From Verrucomicrobiota bacterium (GTDB taxonomy: Bacteria > Verrucomicrobiota > Verrucomicrobiia > Methylacidiphilales > Verrucolacustridaceae), in the NCBI GenBank assembly GCA_016876055.1, contig VHDM01000073.1, forward strand, positions 1-5,470: a stretch of DNA of 5,470 nucleotides, read 5' to 3'. Shown in pieces: positions 1 to 5,470 of the stretch. The notes under the pieces were generated by a model. It was not told where the DNA came from. It did no database searches and saw only the letters and a program-made list of their open reading frames with translations. A program made the translations under genes and the position numbers. How positions within the stretch are numbered: position 1 is the stretch's first letter; each line of letters begins with the position of its first letter.

Positions 1-400
1 TGGCGACGGCTTTGGACCATGCCGGCCAGCGGTCCACCCCCCAGCGGGAGACGGTCTTCGGCGTGCTGCTTGATCAGCGCGATCACCCCACGGCGGATGA
101 GGTGTACGCCCGCACGAAGTCCCGCATGCCGACCATTTCCATGGCCACAGTCTACAACTGTCTGGAGGCGCTGGTTTCCAGCGGCCTGGTCAAACAGGTG
201 AACATCGAGCGGGAGCCGACCCGCTACTGCCCGAACCTCGCCCCGCATGCCCATTTTCACTGCCGCGACACCGGCCGCGTCTACGACGTGCCCGTCCCCG
301 TCGGCACGATGGAAAAACTGACCGGCGCGCTCCCGGGTCCCTACCAGGCCGACTCCGTCGAGCTGGTGTTTCGCGGTCACCTCGCGAAAGGAACCTCGCA

Positions 401-404
<4 letters not shown>
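1..404 (+). CDS. Fur/PerR-family metal- or stress-responsive transcriptional repressor (5' partial)
   Basis: Fur-family winged-helix repressor, likely controlling the adjacent suf genes. The reading frame is open to the window edge (first full codon at 3), and little precedes the STPQRE motif, so the true start is probably a few codons upstream. The TTG at 12 is only the first possible internal start; residues are numbered from it. The DNA-binding domain (about 1-65) contains STPQRE (8-13), HPTADEVY (25-32) and the recognition-helix sequence MATVYNCLEAL (44-54). The dimerisation/metal half has HAHFHC (79-84) and YDV (91-93). By eye against B. subtilis PerR, H25, H79, H81 and D92 match regulatory ligands, while the Asp85 position is Cys (C73). 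The first zinc CxxC is broken (C84, then T87) and the C-terminal CxxC is absent (RGHLAKGTSQ). The stop overlaps the sufC start as ATGA, so the two genes are almost certainly co-transcribed. Family is confident; the ligand sensed is unknown. Confidence 0.9.
387..392 (+). promoter_or_regulatory. Ribosome binding site of sufC
   Basis: AAAGGA lies 8 bases before the sufC ATG at 401, inside the last codons of the Fur-like gene. Together with the ATGA overlap it supports the ATG at 401 as the start and points to translational coupling of regulator and SufC. Confidence 0.6.
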
Positions 405-1158
<754 letters not shown>

Positions 1159-1159
<1 letters not shown>

Positions 1160-1164
1160 AGGAG
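1159..1164 (+). promoter_or_regulatory. Ribosome binding site of sufB
   Basis: AAGGAG begins in the last base of the sufC stop codon and lies 6 bases before the ATG at 1171. It is the strongest Shine-Dalgarno in the window and fixes the sufB start. Confidence 0.75.
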
Positions 1165-1170
1165 AAAGCC

Positions 1171-2592
1171 ATGAGCGAAACCGAACCCAAGGAAAAGCCG
1201 GATCTGGCCATCGATCAGGATATCGGAAATTTTTCCTATCCCGAGGACTATGCCTTTGACGCCGGCACCGGCCTGACCGACAAGACAATCGATTATATCT
1301 GCGACGCCAAGGACGATCCCGACTGGGTCCGGGAATTCCGCAAGAAGGCACTGAAGGTGTTCCAGCAGAAGCCGCTGCCGACGCACTGGGCCAGCCAGGA
1401 CCTGCAGAACATCCATTTCGACGATTTCCGTTACTATCTTTCCAAGGGGGCGAAGTCGAAGCGCACCTGGGACGAGGTGCCGGACGACGTGAAGCGCACC
1501 TTTGAGCGGTTGGGCATTCCGGAAAAGGAACGCATGTTTCTCGCCGGGGTGGAGGCGCAGTTCGACAGCGAGGCCGCCTATTCCAACATCAAGAAAGCGG
1601 TCGAGGAGCAGGGGGTGATCTTTGTGGGCAGCCGGGAGGGGCTCAAGGAGCATCCGGAGATTTTCCGCCCGTGGTTCGGCAAAGTGATCCCGACGGCCGA
1701 TAACAAGTTTTCCGCCCTGAACAGCGCGGTCTTCTCCGGCGGCTCTTTCATCTACGTGCCGAAGGGCGTGAAGGTGAAGCACCCGCTGCAGGCCTACTTT
1801 CGGATCAACGCGGAGAACTTCGGCCAGTTCGAGCGCACCCTGATCATCGTGGATGAGGGCGCGGAGGTGACCTACATGGAGGGCTGCACGGCGCCGAAGT
1901 TCGACTCCGTCACCCTGCACAGCGCGGTGGTGGAGCTGGTGGCCCTGAAGGGCGCCAAGATCCAGTACATCACGGTGCAGAACTGGAGCCCGAACGTCTT
2001 CAATCTGGTGACGAAGCGCGGCATCGCCCACGAGGAGGCGGAGATCAAGTGGATTGACTGCAACATCGGCTCCCGCCTGACGATGAAGTATCCGGGCGTG
2101 GTGTTGAAGGGCCGCAAGGCCCGCGGCGAGGTGCTCTCGATCGCGCTGGCGAACAACGGCCAGCACCAGGACACCGGCGCAAAGATGATCCATGCGGCGG
2201 ACGAGACGAGTTCCAACATCATCTCCAAATCCATCTCCATCGGGAAAGGCCGGGCCACCTACCGGGGCCTGGTGCACATCCCGCGCCACCTGAAGGGGTG
2301 CAAGAACAACACGGAGTGCGATGCGTTGCTGATCAACACCGATTCCCGGACGGACACCTATCCGGCGATCGTCACGCGCGGGGAGGGGAACTCGGTGCAG
2401 CACGAGGCGAGTGTCTCCAAGGTGAGTGCGGAGCAGATTTTCTACATGCAGCAGCGGGGGCTGTCGGAGGGCCAGGCGATGAGCTTGAGCGTCAACGGGT
2501 TCGTCAACGACCTCGTCCGTCAGTTCCCGATGGAATACAGTGTGGAACTCAAACGACTTATCGACCTCGAGATGGAGGGGTCGGTGGGCTAA
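1171..2592 (+). CDS. sufB: Fe-S cluster assembly scaffold protein SufB
   Basis: SufB is the main scaffold subunit on which the Fe-S cluster is built; it pairs with SufD and each binds one SufC. The 473-residue product is slightly shorter than E. coli SufB (495), as in many bacteria outside the enterics. The N-terminal helical part (about 1-120) includes DPDWVREFRKKALKVF. The central beta-helix contains GSFIYVPKGVKVKHPLQ (191-207) and EGCTAP (237-242). The C-terminal part contains NNTECDALL, HEASVSKVS and EQIFYMQQRGLSEGQA. C239 matches the E. coli Cys254 sulfur-acceptor position, C383 matches Cys405, and H411/E412 match His433/Glu434; the 29-residue spacing from C383 to E412 is the same as in E. 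coli. These residues are known to matter for cluster assembly, so the protein looks functional. The N-terminal cysteine motif of enteric SufB is absent, which is common. Start supported by AAGGAG six bases upstream. Confidence 0.98.
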   Translation: MSETEPKEKPDLAIDQDIGNFSYPEDYAFDAGTGLTDKTIDYICDAKDDPDWVREFRKKALKVFQQKPLPTHWASQDLQNIHFDDFRYYLSKGAKSKRTWDEVPDDVKRTFERLGIPEKERMFLAGVEAQFDSEAAYSNIKKAVEEQGVIFVGSREGLKEHPEIFRPWFGKVIPTADNKFSALNSAVFSGGSFIYVPKGVKVKHPLQAYFRINAENFGQFERTLIIVDEGAEVTYMEGCTAPKFDSVTLHSAVVELVALKGAKIQYITVQNWSPNVFNLVTKRGIAHEEAEIKWIDCNIGSRLTMKYPGVVLKGRKARGEVLSIALANNGQHQDTGAKMIHAADETSSNIISKSISIGKGRATYRGLVHIPRHLKGCKNNTECDALLINTDSRTDTYPAIVTRGEGNSVQHEASVSKVSAEQIFYMQQRGLSEGQAMSLSVNGFVNDLVRQFPMEYSVELKRLIDLEMEGSVG

Positions 2593-2610
2593 TCCGCGGA
2601 TCCATCAACC

Positions 2611-2615
2611 AGGAG
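2611..2615 (+). promoter_or_regulatory. Ribosome binding site of the ferredoxin gene
   Basis: AGGAG lies 8 bases before the ATG at 2624, in the 31-base gap after sufB. It decides the start: the frame is open upstream to 2540, but that part overlaps the sufB 3' end and has no ferredoxin-like content. Confidence 0.7.
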
Positions 2616-2623
2616 ACAAAAAT

Positions 2624-2857
2624 ATGGCCGACCTTGCCAACCGCTATCCGGAAAACATCGCTGGAAGCTATTACGTGGACAACCAGTGCATCGACTGCGA
2701 CCTGTGCCGGGAGACGGCGCCGGCCAGCTTCAAGCGCAACGACGACGGCGGCTACTCCTTCGTCTACCACCAGCCCGGCACTCCCGAGGAGGAGAAGTTG
2801 GCGAAGGAAGCGATGGAAGGCTGCCCGGTTGAGGCGATCGGCAGCAACGGCGGTTGA
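2624..2857 (+). CDS. Small single-cluster [4Fe-4S] ferredoxin
   Basis: This 77-residue soluble ferredoxin is predicted to carry one [4Fe-4S] cluster and act as a low-potential electron carrier. The cluster ligands are C22, C25 and C28 in CIDCDLC, plus C67 followed by Pro (GCPVEAIG), which is the classical CxxCxxC...CP arrangement. There is no second CxxCxxC motif; the middle (about 30-65) instead holds a spacer with YSFVYHQPGTPEEEKLAKEA. The protein is acidic, as expected for a ferredoxin. The gene starts 31 bases after sufB and ends 8 bases before sufD, so it is an integral cistron of the SUF operon. It may deliver electrons for cluster assembly or be a dedicated client of the machinery; that role is inferred from position only. 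No specific gene symbol can be assigned. Confidence 0.93.
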   Translation: MADLANRYPENIAGSYYVDNQCIDCDLCRETAPASFKRNDDGGYSFVYHQPGTPEEEKLAKEAMEGCPVEAIGSNGG

Positions 2858-2865
2858 TTTCCGCC

Positions 2866-4287
2866 ATGCCCAAAAAGTCCCCGTCCGCCCGACGCAACGG
2901 CGCGGCCCTGCCCGCGTGGTGGGAAAGCCGCCGCGCGGAGGCGCGCCGCCGTTTCGACGAGCTGCCCCTGCCGCAGCGGAAGGACGAGGACTGGCGCTTT
3001 GCGACGATCGAGGCGATCCGGCTGGATGAGTTCCAGCCCGGGGCGAAGGGAAAAACCCCGGAGGCCAAGCTACTCGCACGCAGCCAGCCGCCGTTTGCGG
3101 TTGCCGCGCGGGCGGTCTTTGCCAACGACCGGCTGGTGCGGATCGAGGGGGCGGAGGAGCTGGCCAAACAGGGAGTGGTATTTGAGCCGCTCGCCACGGC
3201 CATCGAGAAACATCCGGCCCTGCTGCAGAAATATTTTATGGCGCACCCGGTGGACCTGGGCGCGCAGAAGTTTGCGGCCCTGCACGCGGCTCACGCCTCG
3301 GCCGGCGTGCTCATCCACGTGCCGAAGAATGTGGAGCTGGAGCTGCCGCTGGTCTCCTTCCACTGGATCGATGCGGCTAAGACGGCAGTCTACCCGCACA
3401 CCCTGATCGTGGCGGGGGAGAACGCGAAGGTGAAGGTGGTGGATTTTCTGGGTTCGACCGACTCCAAGGGCGGCGGGCTGGCCTGCGGACTGAACGATCT
3501 GTTGGTGGGGCCGGGGGCGAAGGTGGATTACGTCTGTTTCCAGCGTTGGGGCACGGCGGTGACCAGTTTTCAGCTGAACTCCACCCGCGTGGAGAAGGAT
3601 GGGGAGGCGCGCAGCCTGTTCGTGAACCTCGGCGCGGCCTACGCCCGGCAGGAGAGCCGGAGCACGCTGGTGGGCGGCGGGGCGCGGAGCGAGATGCTCG
3701 GGCTATCCGTGGGCAACGACCGGCAGGAGTTCGACCAGCGGACCCTGCAATGCCACGACGTGCCGCATACCTGGAGCGACCTGCTCTACAAAAACGCGCT
3801 GGATGACCGCTCGAAATCGATCTTCAAGGGGCTGATCCGGGTGGCGCCCGGGGCGGCCAAGACCGACGCCTACCAGAACAACCGGAACCTGCTGCTCAAT
3901 CCCGAAGCCGAGGCCGACTCGATGCCCGGGCTGGAGATTTTGAACGACGATGTGCGCTGCACGCACGGGGCGACGACCGGTCAGATCGATCAGGACCAAC
4001 TGTTTTACCTGATGGCGCGGGGAATTGACCCGCGGACGGGGGCCCAGTTGTTGGCGTACGGGTTCTTCGAGGAGGTGATCGACCGGTTGCCGGACAAAAA
4101 GATCGGCGAGGCGGTACGGGCGGCCGTGGCGGAGAAGTTCGCCGCGATGCGCCCGAAAGGGAAGGCGAAGGTATCCGTGCGGAAGCCGGCGGTCCGCGCG
4201 GCCAAGGCGAGCCAAGCCAAAAAGCCACCGCTCAAGGGCTTGAAAAAAGCCATCAACGTTCGCGCCCTGCAAGGGCTGGCGAAGTAA
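2866..4287 (+). CDS. sufD: Fe-S cluster assembly protein SufD, with basic C-terminal extension
   Basis: SufD is the SufB paralogue that completes the SufBC2D scaffold and is linked to iron acquisition for cluster assembly. With the ATG at 2866 the product has 473 residues. The N-terminal helical domain has the family motif PQRKDEDWRF (35-44). A beta-helix core follows, including GVLIHVPKNVELELP. The C-terminal domain has DDVRCTHGATTGQID, where C365 and H367 match E. coli SufD Cys358 and His360, and QLFYLMARGID. An in-frame TTG at 2854 (TTGA overlap with the ferredoxin stop) would add four residues. Neither start has a clear Shine-Dalgarno, so translation is probably coupled to the ferredoxin gene; I prefer the ATG. 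Residues 430-473 form an unusual tail with 11 Lys and 3 Arg, no acidic residue and many Ala and Pro. Such a tail is not part of the SufD fold as I know it. This is the last gene before the terminator. Confidence 0.96.
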   Translation: MPKKSPSARRNGAALPAWWESRRAEARRRFDELPLPQRKDEDWRFATIEAIRLDEFQPGAKGKTPEAKLLARSQPPFAVAARAVFANDRLVRIEGAEELAKQGVVFEPLATAIEKHPALLQKYFMAHPVDLGAQKFAALHAAHASAGVLIHVPKNVELELPLVSFHWIDAAKTAVYPHTLIVAGENAKVKVVDFLGSTDSKGGGLACGLNDLLVGPGAKVDYVCFQRWGTAVTSFQLNSTRVEKDGEARSLFVNLGAAYARQESRSTLVGGGARSEMLGLSVGNDRQEFDQRTLQCHDVPHTWSDLLYKNALDDRSKSIFKGLIRVAPGAAKTDAYQNNRNLLLNPEAEADSMPGLEILNDDVRCTHGATTGQIDQDQLFYLMARGIDPRTGAQLLAYGFFEEVIDRLPDKKIGEAVRAAVAEKFAAMRPKGKAKVSVRKPAVRAAKASQAKKPPLKGLKKAINVRALQGLAK

Positions 4288-4291
4288 AATG

Positions 4292-4314
4292 GGGCGGGAA
4301 CGCCGCCCGTTTTT
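4292..4314 (+). terminator. Rho-independent terminator of the suf operon
   Basis: A perfect 6-bp GC stem, GGGCGG (4292-4297) with CCGCCC (4303-4308), encloses a 5-base GAACG loop. It is followed by one G and a run of five T (4310-4314). The hairpin starts 4 bases after the sufD stop, so it closes the SUF transcript. The stem is short but entirely G-C. Confidence 0.8.
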
Positions 4315-4318
4315 GCGA

Positions 4319-4323
4319 TAGGA
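4319..4323 (+). promoter_or_regulatory. Probable ribosome binding site of the cyclase gene
   Basis: TAGGA lies 7 bases before the ATG at 4331. It is a modest match but well placed, and it supports this ATG, which comes a few residues before the start of GAF homology. Confidence 0.5.
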
Positions 4324-4330
4324 TTTCCGG

Positions 4331-5470
4331 ATGCCTGAGAACGGAGCCCAAGCCTGCTCGATTCCCGCCCTCCCGTTGGACGAGCCGGACCGGCAGAGGG
4401 CGTTGGAGGATCTGAAACTCATTGACTCCCCGCAGGAGGAGCGGTTTGACCGGATTGTCCAGCTGACCCAGCTGCTGTTCCAGGTGCCGATTGCCTACAT
4501 TTCGCTGATCGACAAGGACCGGCAGTGGTTCAAATCGAAGGTGGGGCTTGAGGCGAACGAAACTTCCCGCAGCGTCTCGTTCTGTGGGCACGCGATTTTG
4601 GAGGACAAGGCGATGGTGGTGCCGGACGCGCTGCAGGATTACCGCTTTGCCGCCAACCCGATGGTGTTGGGGGAGCCGTTCATCCGTTTTTATGCGGGGC
4701 AGCCGTTGCGGGGGCCGTCCGGCCACAAGGTGGGGACGCTCTGCCTGGCCGACAAGGACGCGCGGGAGCTGAAGGAGCACGACCTGAAGCTGCTGGCGCA
4801 GCTGGGCAAGCTGGTGGAGCGGGAGTTCACCCTGCTGGACAAGATCCAGATGCAGATCGAGACGCTCAAGGCCAAGGAGGCGCTGGAGAAAAAGAGCCAG
4901 GAGCTGGAGAAGGCGGTGACGGAGCTGTCGGCCGAGAAGCAGAACTCCGAGTTTCTTCTCAAAAACATTTTTCCGGGGGAGGTGGCCGACGAGTTGCGGG
5001 CCAACGGGAAGGTGAAGGCGGTGGGGCATGAGAAGGCGACGGTGCTGTTTTCCGACTTCAGCGAATTCACCTCCGTGGCGGCGACCTACACGCCGGCCGA
5101 GCTGGTGGAGGAGTTGAACCGGGCTTTTTGTCTGTTTGACGGGTTGAGTGCGCGGCTGGGGGTGGAAAAGCTGAAGACGATCGGGGACGGCTACCTGTGC
5201 GTGGCGGGGCTGCAGGGGGATCCGGTGGAGGCAGGGGTGAAAATGCTGAAGTTTGCGCAGGAGATCCTGGCGTTCACGCTGAAGCGGAAAGCGGAGGTGG
5301 AGGCGGCCGGGAAGAAGTATTGGAACATCCGGATCGGGATCCACAGCGGGCCGCTGGTGGCGGGGGTGGTCGGGGTGAAGCGGATGGCGTACGACATCTG
5401 GGGCGACACGGTGAACATCGCCGCGCGGATCCAGCAGGGGTCCGAGCCGGGCCGGATCAACCTGTCGAAA
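4331..5470 (+). CDS. GAF-domain class III adenylate cyclase (3' partial)
   Basis: Soluble signalling enzyme predicted to convert ATP to cAMP under control of a GAF sensor. The frame is open from the ATG at 4331 to the window end (380 codons); roughly the last part of the catalytic domain is missing. Residues 21-166 form a GAF domain of the type common in bacterial sensor cyclases and kinases: ALEDLKLIDSPQEERFDRI, DKDRQWFKSKVGL, SFCGHAIL (C85), RFYAGQPL and GTLCLADKD (C138). Residues about 168-210 are a charged coiled coil, followed by the linker LLKNIFPGEVADEL. The cyclase domain has metal ligands D242 (VLFSDFSEFTS) and D286 (KTIGDGYL), adenine-selecting K282 and D355 (YDIWGDTVN), and transition-state residues N362 and R366, with IHSGPLVAGVVG between. 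All catalytic residues reached by the window are present, so it should work as a homodimer. No membrane segment is visible. Substrate choice (ATP over GTP) rests on K282/D355. The GAF ligand is unknown. Confidence 0.95.
   Translation, partial: MPENGAQACSIPALPLDEPDRQRALEDLKLIDSPQEERFDRIVQLTQLLFQVPIAYISLIDKDRQWFKSKVGLEANETSRSVSFCGHAILEDKAMVVPDALQDYRFAANPMVLGEPFIRFYAGQPLRGPSGHKVGTLCLADKDARELKEHDLKLLAQLGKLVEREFTLLDKIQMQIETLKAKEALEKKSQELEKAVTELSAEKQNSEFLLKNIFPGEVADELRANGKVKAVGHEKATVLFSDFSEFTSVAATYTPAELVEELNRAFCLFDGLSARLGVEKLKTIGDGYLCVAGLQGDPVEAGVKMLKFAQEILAFTLKRKAEVEAAGKKYWNIRIGIHSGPLVAGVVGVKRMAYDIWGDTVNIAARIQQGSEPGRINLSK

Noticed and set aside
2592..2601. Perfect 10-base palindrome ATCCGCGGAT at the sufB stop
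   Set aside because: About five palindromes of this length are expected by chance in a window this size, and there is no flanking T-run or second copy to suggest a terminator or operator.
2540..2623. Upstream extension of the ferredoxin frame
   Set aside because: This part overlaps the sufB 3' end, has no ferredoxin-like sequence, and the ATG at 2624 has a good AGGAG site.
2298..3029. Plus-strand open frame crossing the end of sufB, the ferredoxin and the start of sufD
   Set aside because: It runs in a different frame through three genes with strong family motifs, and its product is Arg/Ala/Gly-rich with no family resemblance.
4285..4290. TAAAAT as a possible -10 box for the cyclase
   Set aside because: It contains the sufD stop codon, no -35-like sequence lies about 17 bases upstream (the TTGAAA at 4240 is too far), and transcription from it would run straight into the terminator hairpin.
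4253..5344. Minus-strand open frame opposite the cyclase (363 codons)
   Set aside because: It is antisense to a clear GAF-cyclase coding region, and its product is low-complexity His/Leu/Arg/Gln-rich sequence typical of a shadow frame.

Overview
The window is GC-rich, densely packed DNA with every supported gene on the + strand. It carries the 3' part of a Fur-family regulator gene, a SUF iron-sulfur cluster assembly operon in the order sufC-sufB-ferredoxin-sufD, an intrinsic terminator, and the first 380 codons of a GAF-domain class III nucleotide cyclase. No mobile element, CRISPR array, rRNA or tRNA is visible. The gene order, GC content and protein flavour (a Fur-like gene joined directly to sufC, and a GAF-cyclase next door) suggest a free-living bacterium, perhaps of the Verrucomicrobiota/Opitutales type. 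That assignment is a guess from memory of gene style, not something the sequence proves.

Layout. Positions 1-404: a Fur/PerR-like repressor whose start lies upstream of the window; its stop overlaps the sufC start (ATGA). Positions 401-1159: sufC, the SUF ATPase. Positions 1171-2592: sufB, the scaffold subunit. Positions 2624-2857: a small single-cluster [4Fe-4S] ferredoxin. Positions 2866-4287: sufD, with an unusual basic C-terminal tail. Positions 4292-4314: a GC hairpin plus T-run that closes the operon. Position 4331 to the window end: a soluble GAF, coiled-coil, cyclase protein that continues beyond the window. The longest gap between genes is 43 bases, so there is no long unexplained non-coding stretch.

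How the genes work together. SufB, SufC and SufD form the SufBC2D scaffold that builds Fe-S clusters using ATP, sulfur from a cysteine desulfurase, iron and electrons. The desulfurase (SufS) and its sulfur carrier (SufE or SufU) are not in the window. The co-transcribed ferredoxin may supply electrons or be an early client. The Fur-like protein is the obvious candidate to control the operon in response to iron, oxidative stress or Fe-S status. Its metal-binding residues are changed in a telling way: both structural zinc CxxC motifs are lost, and a Cys sits where PerR has a regulatory-site Asp. The cyclase is probably a separate transcription unit making cAMP, although almost no space is left for its own promoter after the suf terminator.

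The most noteworthy points are the altered cysteine set of the Fur-like regulator, the ferredoxin inside the SUF operon, and the lysine/alanine/proline-rich tail on SufD. None of these proves a new system, but the regulator is the best candidate for an undescribed sensing mechanism.
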